DNA from: Methylobacterium sp. C25
GTDB lineage: Bacteria > Pseudomonadota > Alphaproteobacteria > Rhizobiales > Beijerinckiaceae
NCBI RefSeq assembly: GCF_021352225.1
Contig: NZ_JAAUVI010000009.1
Coordinates: 62,001-126,000 of the forward strand
Reading direction: 5' to 3'
Length of the DNA: 64,000 nt
Of the stretch, positions 43,713 through 52,173 are shown one piece after another (positions within the stretch are counted from its first letter, which is position 1; every line of letters starts with the position of its first letter). The notes under the pieces were generated by a model that saw only the letters and a program-made list of their open reading frames with translations, ran no database searches and was not told the origin of the DNA. The position numbers and the translations under genes were made by a program.

Positions 43713-45935
43713 TCAGTCGCGGTCGCGACGCGGGCCACGATCGCGGCGGGGACCGCGGTCGCTGCGGGGCTCGCGCTCCTCCGGCTCGGGCTCGCCGCGG
43801 GCGGCGCGCTCGGCCTTCAGCTTCTCGGTGATGTCCTCGCCGGTCTCCTGGTCGACGACCTTCATCGAGAGGCGGATCTTGCCGCGATCGTCGGCACCGA
43901 GGAACTTCACCTTCACCTTCTGGCCTTCCGACACCACGTCGGAGACCTTGGCGACGCGCTGCGGAGCGAGCTCCGAGATGTGCACGAGGCCGTCCTTGGC
44001 GCCGAAGAAGTTCACGAAGGCACCGAACTCCATGATCTTGACGATGGTGCCGTCGTAGATCGTGCCGGCCTCGGGCTCGGCGACGATGGAGCGGATCCAG
44101 TTATAGGCCGCCTTGATCGCCTTGCCGTCGGAGGAGGCGATCTTCACGACGCCGGTATCCTCGATGTTGATCTTGGCGCCGGTCTTCTCGACGATCTCGC
44201 GGATGATCTTGCCGCCGGTGCCGATCACGTCGCGGATCTTGTCGGTGGGGATCTGCATCGTCTCGATGCGCGGCGCGTATTCGCCGAGCTCCGGACGGGC
44301 TGCCGTGAGGGCCTTCGACATCTCGCCGAGGATGTGGGCGCGGCCGTCCTTCGCCTGGGCGAGGGCGACCTTCATGATCTCCTCGGTGATGCCGGCGATC
44401 TTGATGTCCATCTGGAGCGAGGTGATGCCCTCGTCCGTGCCGGCCACCTTGAAGTCCATGTCGCCGAGGTGATCCTCGTCGCCGAGGATGTCCGACAGCA
44501 CCGCGAAGCGCTCACCCTCAAGGATGAGGCCCATGGCTATGCCGGCCACCGGACGGCGCAGGGGCACGCCGGCATCCATCAGCGACAGCGAGCCGCCGCA
44601 GACCGAGGCCATCGAGGACGAGCCGTTCGACTCGGTGATCTCGGAGACCACGCGGATCGTGTAGGGGAACTCGTGCGCCGGCGGCAGCACGGGCCGGATC
44701 GCGCGCCAGGCGAGCTTGCCGTGGCCGATCTCGCGGCGGCCCGGCGAACCCATCCGACCCGTCTCGCCGACGGAGTAGGGAGGGAAGTTGTAGTGCAGCA
44801 GGAAGCGCTCCTTGTAGGTGCCTTCCAGCGCGTCGATGAACTGCTCGTCCTCGCCGGTGCCGAGGGTGGCCACCACGGCAGCCTGGGTCTCGCCGCGCGT
44901 GAACAGGGCCGAGCCGTGCGCGCGCGGCAGGATGCCGACCTCGGAAACGATCGGGCGGACCGTCGAGAGATCACGGCCGTCGATGCGGGACTTGGTGTCG
45001 AGGATGTTCCAGCGAACGACCTTCGACTGGGCTTCCTTGAAGGCGGCCTTGACCTTCTCAGGCGAGAACTTCTGCTCGCCCTCGGCCGGGCAGAGGGCGG
45101 CAACCACCTTCGCCTTCACGGCGTCGACGGCGGCGTAGCGCTCCTGCTTGATGGTCTTCTTGTAGGCCTCGCGCAGCTCGGCCTCACAAACCTCGAGCAC
45201 GGCCTTCTCGGCGTCGGCGTTCTCCGGCGGGGAGAAATCGCGCGGCTCCTTGGCGGCCTTCTCGGCGAGGCGGATGATCGCCTCGATGACCGGCTGGAAG
45301 TGCTTGTGGCCGAACATCACGGCGCCGAGCATCACGTCCTCGGAGAGCTCCTTGGCCTCCGACTCAACCATCAGCACGGCGTCGGTGGTGCCGGCGACGA
45401 CGAGATCGAGGCTCGACTCCTCCTTGGTCTCGGCGACCAGCGGGTTCAGCTTGTAGCTGCCGTTGACGTAGCCGACGCGCGCCGCGCCGATCGGGCCCAT
45501 GAACGGGATGCCCGAGAGCGTCAGGGCGGCGGAGGTCGCCACCATGGCGAGGATGTCCGGGTCGTTCTCGAGATCGTGGCTGAGCACGGTCACGGTGACC
45601 TGGGTGTCGTTGCGCCAGCCTTCGATGAAGAGCGGGCGGATCGGGCGGTCGATCAGGCGGGAGACCAGCGTCTCCTTCTCCGAGGGACGGCCCTCGCGCT
45701 TGAAATAGCCGCCCGGGATGCGGCCGGCGGCGTAGGCGCGCTCCTGGTAGTTCACGGTGAGCGGCATGAAGTCGATGCCGGCCTTCGGCTCCTTCATGGC
45801 GACCACGGTGGCGAGCACCGAGGTCTCGCCGTAGGTGGCGAGCACGGCGCCGTCGGCCTGGCGGGCAACCTTGCCCGTCTCGAGGACGAGCTTGCGGTCG
45901 CCCCACATCAGCTCTTCGCGTTGTACGTCGAACAT
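43713..45935 (-). CDS. pnp: polyribonucleotide nucleotidyltransferase
   Basis: The 740-residue 3'-5' phosphorolytic exoribonuclease of RNA decay. It has two RNase PH-like cores: VQREELMWGDRKLVLETG opens the first, and SRIDGRDLSTVRPIVSEVG the second, with ATLGTGEDEQ and GSPGRREIGHGKLAWRA near the active site. KH (VIGTGGKIIREIVEKTG) and S1 (IYDGTIVKIMEFGAFVNFFG) domains follow, then an Arg-rich tail. ATG 45935 is preferred. It lies downstream of rpsO, separated by a terminator and a leader hairpin. Confidence 0.97.
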   Translation of the reverse strand: MFDVQREELMWGDRKLVLETGKVARQADGAVLATYGETSVLATVVAMKEPKAGIDFMPLTVNYQERAYAAGRIPGGYFKREGRPSEKETLVSRLIDRPIRPLFIEGWRNDTQVTVTVLSHDLENDPDILAMVATSAALTLSGIPFMGPIGAARVGYVNGSYKLNPLVAETKEESSLDLVVAGTTDAVLMVESEAKELSEDVMLGAVMFGHKHFQPVIEAIIRLAEKAAKEPRDFSPPENADAEKAVLEVCEAELREAYKKTIKQERYAAVDAVKAKVVAALCPAEGEQKFSPEKVKAAFKEAQSKVVRWNILDTKSRIDGRDLSTVRPIVSEVGILPRAHGSALFTRGETQAAVVATLGTGEDEQFIDALEGTYKERFLLHYNFPPYSVGETGRMGSPGRREIGHGKLAWRAIRPVLPPAHEFPYTIRVVSEITESNGSSSMASVCGGSLSLMDAGVPLRRPVAGIAMGLILEGERFAVLSDILGDEDHLGDMDFKVAGTDEGITSLQMDIKIAGITEEIMKVALAQAKDGRAHILGEMSKALTAARPELGEYAPRIETMQIPTDKIRDVIGTGGKIIREIVEKTGAKINIEDTGVVKIASSDGKAIKAAYNWIRSIVAEPEAGTIYDGTIVKIMEFGAFVNFFGAKDGLVHISELAPQRVAKVSDVVSEGQKVKVKFLGADDRGKIRLSMKVVDQETGEDITEKLKAERAARGEPEPEEREPRSDRGPRRDRGPRRDRD

Positions 45936-45993
45936 ATCTCTCTTGCCTTCATGCATACGGAGGGCTGAGCCCGGCGCCGCCAGAGGCAAGACG

Positions 45994-46025
45994 ATCAGCG
46001 ACTCCCCATCTCGGAAGTCGCTGAT
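45994..46025 (-). promoter_or_regulatory. pnp leader hairpin
   Basis: ATCAGCGACT (45994-46003) is perfectly complementary to AGTCGCTGAT (46016-46025), with a 12-nt loop, 58 bases before the pnp start. In enterobacteria PNPase represses itself after RNase III cuts such a leader stem. A similar role here is inferred. Confidence 0.6.
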
Positions 46026-46101
46026 GATCCTGCCCTGACCGTCGCGCCTCGAAGCGGCCCTGAGGGTTGGCCGGCCGAGCCCATGCCCGGACGGCCGATG
46101 G

Positions 46102-46133
46102 CAAAACGCGGCCCAGCGTGAATGCGGAGCCGC
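46102..46133 (-). terminator. rpsO terminator
   Basis: Minus strand CGCGGC pairs with GCCGCG across a 19-nt interval, followed by GTTTTGCC, directly after the rpsO stop at 46146. It would reduce read-through into pnp. Confidence 0.6.
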
Positions 46134-46145
46134 GTCCTGGCGTCG

Positions 46146-46415
46146 TTAGCGGCGGATGCCGAGGCGCTCGATCAGCGAGCGGTAGCGCGGCTCGTCCTTG
46201 CGCTTGACGTAGTCGAGCAGCGAGCGGCGCTGCGAGACCATCTTCAGGAGACCGCGGCGGGAATGGTTGTCCTTGCCGTGGGTCTTGAAGTGGCCGGTCA
46301 GGTTGGTGATCCGCTCGGTGAGGATAGCGATCTGGACCTCCGGCGAACCGGTATCCTTGCCACCCGTAGCGTATTCCTTGATGAGCGCGGTCTTGCGCTC
46401 TGCCGAGATCGACAT
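46146..46415 (-). CDS. rpsO: 30S ribosomal protein S15
   Basis: The 89-residue S15 binds 16S rRNA early in 30S assembly. It has the canonical ISAERKTALIKEYATGGKDT, GSPEVQIAILTERITNLTGH, DNHSRRGLLKMVSQRRSLLD and YRSLIERLGIRR. Length is exactly the family norm. The usual alphaproteobacterial order rpsO-pnp is kept. Confidence 0.98.
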   Translation of the reverse strand: MSISAERKTALIKEYATGGKDTGSPEVQIAILTERITNLTGHFKTHGKDNHSRRGLLKMVSQRRSLLDYVKRKDEPRYRSLIERLGIRR

Positions 46416-46719
46416 CGCTGGCCTTTCGGGTTGTGGTGTTTCGGAGAAGCATCCGCCTCGTGAGGCAGGCTTCGAGCCTGCGGCTCGGCCGATGCCGGGA
46501 TGTCGTCCAGCAGGGTCGTGCGCAAGCGGTTCAGGCCTCGCCCGAAGCCGGGTCGAGGCGCGCGGATACATACACGAAAGCAGGCGGAGCGCCAGTGGCC
46601 GTCGCGTGGGCTCGCTGCAACACCCTCGCACCACCCCTCACTGACCCGATTGACGCCATCCCCGCCGCCCCCTAAACGGTGCCCCACGTTCGAGCCCCGG
46701 CCTTGAGCCCGGCCCGCAC
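46416..46719. other. 304-bp region between rpsO and tRNA-Leu
   Basis: The space should hold the divergent promoters for rpsO (minus) and tRNA-Leu (plus). Frames crossing it are not protein-like. No other element is seen. Confidence 0.6.
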
Positions 46720-46804
46720 GCCCAGGTGGCGGAATTGGTAGACGCGCTGGTTTCAGGTACCAGTCTTGCAAGAGGTGGAGGTTCGAGTCCTCTCCTGGGC
46801 ACCA
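46720..46804 (+). tRNA. tRNA-Leu (anticodon CAG)
   Basis: An 85-nt class II tRNA. Acceptor arms GCCCAGG and CCTGGGC pair, followed by ACCA (discriminator A plus CCA). The anticodon arm CTGGT-TTCAGGT-ACCAG shows CAG at 46754-46756. A variable arm (CTTGCAAGAG) and GGTTCGAGTCC T-loop follow. It reads CUG codons. Its 3' end is the integration site of the next element. Confidence 0.97.
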
Positions 46805-46806
46805 CT
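46786..46806 (+). repeat. attL core, 21 bp
   Basis: AGTCCTCTCCTGGGCACCAC plus T matches 56822-56842 exactly and covers the T-arm and acceptor end of tRNA-Leu plus two bases. Flanking bases differ. Insertion leaves the tRNA whole. Confidence 0.93.
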
Positions 46807-46821
46807 TTCAAAGTGGTTTTA
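46801..46821 (+). terminator. tRNA-Leu terminator supplied by the element
   Basis: ACCACTTT-C-AAAGTGGT followed by TTTTA immediately after the tRNA. The inverted repeat uses the attachment-core end, so the element brings a substitute terminator. Confidence 0.7.
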
Positions 46822-46863
46822 TCAACGAGATCAGCTAGTTAGGCCCTGACACAAGGTGCTCGT

Positions 46864-46885
46864 GGTGATACACGAGGTGATACAC
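46864..46885 (+). promoter_or_regulatory. left arm-type integrase site pair
   Basis: GGTGATACAC occurs at 46864-46873 and again at 46876-46885, a 12-bp pitch, directly before the integrase start. The same motif pair with the same spacing is at the right end (56734-56755). Tyrosine integrases of this class bind such arm sites through their N-terminal domain. Confidence 0.75.
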
Positions 46886-46886
46886 C

Positions 46887-48308
46887 GTGTCCCGATGGCT
46901 TCTCGATACCGGCCTGATTCGCGTGAGTGTCCGATACGTTAAACCTCTGAAGCCCGGTGGACCGCTGTTCTATGTCCGCCGCATCCCCAAAGCCGTTCAG
47001 CAGCATTACGGAGGCAAGGCACTCTTCCGGCAAAGCCTAGGCACCAGGGACCTAAACGCAGGAACACGGAAGGCCGCTAAGCTCGCTAGGGAGCATGATG
47101 CCCTGTGGTCCTCTCTAGGCTCCAAGGAAGGTCAAAGAGCCTCCCTGACGACCCCTGAGAACCGAGAGGCCGCGAGGGCGCTCCTAGCCAGCCTCGGACT
47201 CTCACCCGGCGATCTGGCTCCAGGGGTCAACAATCCTGAGGGTTATAACCCGGACGAAATCATAGATGACTTCCTCATCAAACAGCATGGGCCGGACTAT
47301 GAGGTTGCTCGCTACGAGCCAATTCGATCGCCAAAATCCATGCAGTCCTTCTGGTCTCCCATAGAGGCTGAAGCAGTTAGATTATTAAAAGAGGACCAAT
47401 CTAAGCCGAGTACTCTGCTCAGCGATGCCCTGAGAGTTTACCTTGAAGACCATGACAAAGGTAGTCATCCGAAGTTCGAAACTGACACCAAGCGGGCAAT
47501 TGGCCATGTGTTGTCTGCCGTAGGCGATTTGCCACTAAATCAATACAATAGAGAGAACGCCAAGCTCGTTCGGAATAATCTTCTTAAGGGCAACAAGACT
47601 GGCACTGCTCGTCGCAGGTTAAACACAATCAAAGCAGTGTTCAATAAAGGACTCTTGGAGTTCAACCAGCGCCACCTTGGAAATCCCTTTGAGCGGATTC
47701 AGATTGCAGGGGAAACACAGGACGCTGTTGAGCGCGGGTCCTTCACTGCCTCTGAGCGAAAGGTGATCACCAAAGCCTGTCGAGCGCTGAACGACGATAT
47801 CAGGCACATCGTAGCCCTTCAGGCAGACACAGGAGCCCGCTTGGGTGAAATCGTGGGACTGCGGCTGGACGATGTAGTGTTAGACCACGAAACCCCTCAC
47901 ATCCTCATTAGGCCCCTGAGTGCAGCAGGAAGGACGCTGAAGACCGCCAACAGTGAGCGGGAGGTTCCCCTTGTAGGTGAGGCTCTATGGGCAGCTACGG
48001 AGGCCCTGAAGGCGGTACAGGGCAATCCTGAGAAAGGACCGTGGCTATTCCCACGCTACGCCTCTGATAATCAAATCAATGCTAATAGCGCTTCTGCCGT
48101 GATCAACAAGTGGCTCAAGAAGACACTCAAGATCGATAAGACCAGTCATTCCTTTAGACACACCATGCGCGACCGACTGAGGCACGCAGGCGTACCACAG
48201 GAATTCCAGGACCTAATTGGTGGCTGGGGAAAGCGTTCAGTGGCTCAGAGCTACGGCGAGGGTTATTTACTGAAGCAACTTCACGAGCAACTAGATAAGA
48301 TTTCTTGA
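46887..48308 (+). CDS. tyrosine recombinase/integrase
   Basis: A 473-residue site-specific recombinase. Residues ~10-75 form an arm-binding-like domain (KPGGPLFYVRRIPKAVQQHY). Residues ~170-260 form the core-binding domain. The catalytic part has ADTGARLGEIVGLRLDD (R318), TSHSFRHTMRDRL (H421, R424), W447 in the usual second-His position and nucleophile Y456 in VAQSYGEGY. It should integrate and excise the element at tRNA-Leu. The GTG start follows the left arm sites. It converges with the DUF2806-like gene. Confidence 0.93.
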   Translation: MSRWLLDTGLIRVSVRYVKPLKPGGPLFYVRRIPKAVQQHYGGKALFRQSLGTRDLNAGTRKAAKLAREHDALWSSLGSKEGQRASLTTPENREAARALLASLGLSPGDLAPGVNNPEGYNPDEIIDDFLIKQHGPDYEVARYEPIRSPKSMQSFWSPIEAEAVRLLKEDQSKPSTLLSDALRVYLEDHDKGSHPKFETDTKRAIGHVLSAVGDLPLNQYNRENAKLVRNNLLKGNKTGTARRRLNTIKAVFNKGLLEFNQRHLGNPFERIQIAGETQDAVERGSFTASERKVITKACRALNDDIRHIVALQADTGARLGEIVGLRLDDVVLDHETPHILIRPLSAAGRTLKTANSEREVPLVGEALWAATEALKAVQGNPEKGPWLFPRYASDNQINANSASAVINKWLKKTLKIDKTSHSFRHTMRDRLRHAGVPQEFQDLIGGWGKRSVAQSYGEGYLLKQLHEQLDKIS

Positions 48309-48322
48309 TAACGACATCCAAC

Positions 48323-49426
48323 TCAATCTGGATTTATTTCATCACCAAACAGTCGCCCGTCTCTGATATCAATAACTCGATATAATCTAACATTATTTTC
48401 CTTAAAGTACCCCGTAAGCAATTTGATATATTCATTAGACGGAATCATAGTCACAATATCCCGCAACTGCTTCCCTGCCAGCGTAAACGAGGGTCCACCT
48501 AACGATAGACTTGTGTTAATCTCGTGCGATACATCTGCAGCCCGCTGTATCCAAAACCTCTCTCCGGCGTTTTCAAAGGGAAAGCCTTGTCGCAGCATAT
48601 CGTCTGGAACTTCAGCGTGCTCGTCCCACTCGCTACGAACCAGCCCAACCTCAACTAACTGAGCAAGATCATCATACGATATTCCAAATGGCCTCAGCTT
48701 ATTTTCGCCGGGGCTCGCAAATGGTTGAGAAATCAATCTGACAGTAACTCCAAATTTCGTGCTTAAATTACACGCTTTGTAGAATTTTTCTGCTATATCT
48801 GGATCTAACTGCGCGAACGCCTGAACCGTAGACATTGAGAATTGCCCTGGATTTTTTATCTCTCCTGCTAGAATTTTTGCAAAAGCGTGCTTGTATTCCT
48901 CAGATGTTCTAACGGTGCAAAATTTCAAAAACGCAGCAAGCCAATCACTGTCGATCTCGTTTGGGGCATCGTGTTCTAGAGGGGCTTCTTTCAGTTCACT
49001 TGCAGCTATCATGAGAACATCTTCACGGACACTCTGCTCTCTAACGATATCTGCAGCGTGAAAATCTAGTGCCCTCATGGCTAAATCGCGCTCTTTAAAC
49101 TGTGCTGCGGCAGCCTTTGCACTGTCTCTATAAATTATCTCACGGGCCTTCTGCCGAGCTTTGATGTCTGCCGCCTCAGCGTCGTGGCGAGCTACTTCCA
49201 CATTCGCCTTGGCTGCTGAAACACGAGCCTTGCCCTCTAGGTGCTTTGCAGGCCACTCGGCACCACCGAGAAACACACGACCCACTGCTTTCCAAAAGTT
49301 GCGCTGAGCCTGCGGTGGAATGCCCGTGACCGCTGCGGCAACCGTCTCGCCGATGACATCTGGTAAGCTTGTGCTCTCTTGGGCACTCTGGCCTTCAGGC
49401 ACTTCCGCAAGTTCCCCATCGGACAT
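48323..49426 (-). CDS. DUF2806-like protein
   Basis: A 367-residue soluble protein. The N-terminal ~140 residues are long charged helices (AKANVEVARHDAEAADIKARQ, AAQFKERDLAMRALDFHAAD). A region resembling the DUF2806 core follows: WLAAFLKFCTVRTSEEYKHAF, AKILAGEIKNPGQFSMSTVQ and AFAQLDPDIAEKFYKACN. The C-terminal part contains GLVRSEWDEHAEVPDD. DUF2806 proteins occur in mobile elements and near defence genes; the biochemical role is unknown. GC is low against the chromosome. Confidence 0.75.
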   Translation of the reverse strand: MSDGELAEVPEGQSAQESTSLPDVIGETVAAAVTGIPPQAQRNFWKAVGRVFLGGAEWPAKHLEGKARVSAAKANVEVARHDAEAADIKARQKAREIIYRDSAKAAAAQFKERDLAMRALDFHAADIVREQSVREDVLMIAASELKEAPLEHDAPNEIDSDWLAAFLKFCTVRTSEEYKHAFAKILAGEIKNPGQFSMSTVQAFAQLDPDIAEKFYKACNLSTKFGVTVRLISQPFASPGENKLRPFGISYDDLAQLVEVGLVRSEWDEHAEVPDDMLRQGFPFENAGERFWIQRAADVSHEINTSLSLGGPSFTLAGKQLRDIVTMIPSNEYIKLLTGYFKENNVRLYRVIDIRDGRLFGDEINPD

Positions 49427-49490
49427 CAAAGCGCACGCCTCATGATCACGGTTCGTTCCAATTTAGCCCGGGCTTAGGTTCTCGCAACCC

Positions 49491-49823
49491 TCAATCACAG
49501 GATGTTTCAACGGTCCCTAGCAATCCTCTTCGGGACGTGCAGTTGACCGAGCTTCCCCTATCGAGCGACTGCATGGCCTCGCTGGCTCTTCCAAGGCGGT
49601 CCTTAAAGTCCTGCCTACGGATGCGCTGGTCTCTCTCAAGCTGATCCTCAAAGACCAGGCCTGCCCCAGCAACACACCTATTGAACTGGTCCGTGCCCTC
49701 ATTGAGACCATTGGCGTAACAATAGGTCCTAGCCTTCTCAGAGACGACCCTCTGTTTCCCTGCAGCTGACATACAGCCACCAAGGGCTATCGCCAGGACC
49801 GATAAGAGGATTGTGTTTCTCAT
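49491..49823 (-). CDS. putative small lipoprotein
   Basis: A 110-residue product with a lipoprotein signal: TILLSVLAIALGGCMSAAG, where Cys in LGGC is the lipidation site. The mature part has TYCYANGLNEGTDQFNRCVAG and a helical, charged C-half, with further Cys near the end. ATG 49823 is chosen over the longer frame. Its role in the element is unknown, perhaps envelope modification of the host. Confidence 0.65.
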   Translation of the reverse strand: MRNTILLSVLAIALGGCMSAAGKQRVVSEKARTYCYANGLNEGTDQFNRCVAGAGLVFEDQLERDQRIRRQDFKDRLGRASEAMQSLDRGSSVNCTSRRGLLGTVETSCD

Positions 49824-50054
49824 CGCCGTTTGTGGTGCCTTAGGTCGCGTTTGCTCTCCCAGGTTGAAAATCACGAACCATCTGATGTTACAAGCGCGCA
49901 ACCGGTGTTATCTACCAGTGCATAGGGCGGATCGATTGCCTCTAACTAAGGGCCGATATTACTCAACTAATCTAAATCGATTAGATTGCATGACCGTCAG
50001 TCTACCGCTGAACCGCAGTTGCAGATCAAGCAACACAATAGGTCGGGAGCAACA

Positions 50055-51209
50055 ATGGACGCCGATTTTAAAGAAATTGGACACAGCGGCGGTAGGATTA
50101 CTTTTCGGATAAGCACCGATGAAGCAGGTAACAGGGGCTTTTCAGTTGCGTGGAGCCACAGCAGACCAACCCCAGCTGCCATTGTCGGAATTCACGCGCT
50201 AGAGCAAGGCATCCCGGTTATTGCGTTCAACATGGGTGGTATCGGGCAGCTTTGGGACCCTCCGCCACCAAAAGGTTGTCTTCCTGTATTCCTATGTTCT
50301 GATAGCCATGGAAAATTTGGACATAAATGCGATCAGTGCTCTGGCTATTGGCGTAGCAGTGCTTTCCCGCGAGTATGCCCCTATTGTGGAAACATGCCGG
50401 AACCACATCATACTTTATCAGATGCCCAACGTCGCTATGTCGAACATTACTGCAAAACATTGGTAGACGCACTCTCGAGGATCGACAACGGTGAAGTTAT
50501 TATCGATATGGACGCCATTGCTACGTCTGTTGATACCCCGGACCAGCGCCCTGAGTTTTATGTCTCTGAAGAACAACAGCAGCATCAGTTTGACTGCGAA
50601 GCGTGCGGGGGGTTTAACGATGTGATCGGCGCATATGTTTTCTGCTCTTCGTGTGGAACTAGAAATGACCACGCGATACTGCGTACTCAAATGGAAGCGT
50701 CCCGCACCAGACTTAACCAAGGAAACAAACCAGAAGATTGTGTGCGCGATGCAGCTTCTCACTTCGACTCATTTATTGGGCAAATATCAAACCAACTTGT
50801 GTATCAAATCCCAATGACGAAAGCCCGGAAATCACGACTTCAACGAAATAGATTCCATAAGTTCGAAGAAGTATGCTCAGTGTTTCTGAATTGGTTTGAT
50901 ATCGATTTGGCAAAGGGCATCAATAAGTCCGACAGAGATTTTATAAATCTGATGTTCTTACGGCGGCACGTTTACGAACACAACGGAGGGGAGGTGGATG
51001 CTAAATACATTGCAGACAGTGGTGACAGTAACGTTCGGTTGAAGCAATTACTCAGGGAGAAGCCCGAAGACGTGCATCGGTTCCTCGGCCTAATCAACAA
51101 GCTTGGACACAACGCCCACACCGGGTTTCAAGATATCTTTCCTCCGATCGATGCCCCAATTAAGACTCATCGAGAAATCCAAGAACGCATTAAGCGATTT
51201 GAGACTTAA
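50055..51209 (+). CDS. zinc-ribbon / HEPN-like protein (candidate RNase effector)
   Basis: A 384-residue protein. Two zinc ribbons are visible: C92xxC95...C108xxC111 and C181xxC184...C197xxC200. The C-terminal ~120 residues are helical with the motif RRHVYEHNGGEVD, giving R304-x4-H309 and following Asn, the signature of HEPN ribonucleases. HEPN domains act in toxin-antitoxin, abortive-infection and CRISPR effectors. The N-terminal ~80 residues (SGGRITFRISTDEAGNRGF) are unrecognised. ATG 50055 follows GGGAGCAACA. It stands alone between divergent neighbours, with no obvious antitoxin. The function is inferred. Confidence 0.7.
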   Translation: MDADFKEIGHSGGRITFRISTDEAGNRGFSVAWSHSRPTPAAIVGIHALEQGIPVIAFNMGGIGQLWDPPPPKGCLPVFLCSDSHGKFGHKCDQCSGYWRSSAFPRVCPYCGNMPEPHHTLSDAQRRYVEHYCKTLVDALSRIDNGEVIIDMDAIATSVDTPDQRPEFYVSEEQQQHQFDCEACGGFNDVIGAYVFCSSCGTRNDHAILRTQMEASRTRLNQGNKPEDCVRDAASHFDSFIGQISNQLVYQIPMTKARKSRLQRNRFHKFEEVCSVFLNWFDIDLAKGINKSDRDFINLMFLRRHVYEHNGGEVDAKYIADSGDSNVRLKQLLREKPEDVHRFLGLINKLGHNAHTGFQDIFPPIDAPIKTHREIQERIKRFET

Positions 51210-51303
51210 GGGTAACCGCTTGTGTAGGGTCTCGGCGGCTGCCACACAGCCACCAAGTTTCCCCTTGCAAACCAGCGCCAGCTCTCCTGTTTTAACCAAT
51301 ACC

Positions 51304-51888
51304 CTAGGTACTCAGCTTTTTCGCTAGGCCCTCAAGCCAATCCTCGGCTGCCTCCACGCTCACATTGGACGAACCTGCGGATTTTGGCTTGGTCCACTCA
51401 AGGACCTGTCGGGCTGCTGCAAGTCGCAATCTCTGATGAACAGGCCCCCGCATGACCTGCAACGTTGCTCGCATCGCTTCTTCGGCCATCACTTCAGCAT
51501 CGGTGAGCACACCTGCCTTCTTCAGCCACTGAATGTCTCTCTCAACTAACTCGCTTGTTGCAGCCCAAGCAGCCTCGGCTTCCTCCCTGTTCATACCATT
51601 CGGGATGCCGAAGCGTGATTTGTGGTTCCTTACGGGATTGACGGCCTCAAGCTCCTTGGTTCTTTCAGACACCCAGGTGGTATACCCCGGGATTTCTTTG
51701 AATTTTGTGTTGGCTCCCGGATGAGACTTCTGAGACCTATCCACGAAACCTTTTCGAAGGACACGCTTTTTCTTCGTGTAACGCTTGGCCGCTCGTGGCT
51801 TCTTCTTGCAAGACTCTGAGGGAGAGGGCGGGTTCTCTTTTGCCTCGATGAATCGACCATCACCGATATTAATAAGCTTAGTTTCCAT
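51304..51888 (-). CDS. possible phage terminase small subunit-like protein
   Basis: A 194-residue protein. The first 60 residues are very Lys/Arg-rich. The middle (NHKSRFGIPNGMNREEAEAA) and helical C-terminus (VHQRLRLAAARQVLEWTKPK, SVEAAEDWLEGLA) resemble small-terminase or DNA-binding adaptor proteins of alphaproteobacterial phages. No large terminase is nearby. The assignment is tentative. Confidence 0.5.
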   Translation of the reverse strand: METKLINIGDGRFIEAKENPPSPSESCKKKPRAAKRYTKKKRVLRKGFVDRSQKSHPGANTKFKEIPGYTTWVSERTKELEAVNPVRNHKSRFGIPNGMNREEAEAAWAATSELVERDIQWLKKAGVLTDAEVMAEEAMRATLQVMRGPVHQRLRLAAARQVLEWTKPKSAGSSNVSVEAAEDWLEGLAKKLST

Positions 51889-52173
51889 TCTTGTTTATTG
51901 TATACCTTTTGGAGTGCACGTTTAAGGTTAGATTTCGTGTCGCTGAATGGCTCCGCCCAACACCTTTGAACATACAAACTGCGATCAATATTTAAGTTGT
52001 CAATGAGCTAGAGCACAACTTGTGTGTGTTGGAGGGACAGTGAGTTTAGGTAACGTCCGGGTTATCCTTTGAAGCCATTAGCTTCCCGTGGCGATTATAG
52101 ATCGGCGTCTAAAGGTGCTTACTACTGCAAATGCAGAGGTAGGGGGATGCAGAGGGTCAACCTAATGACACCT

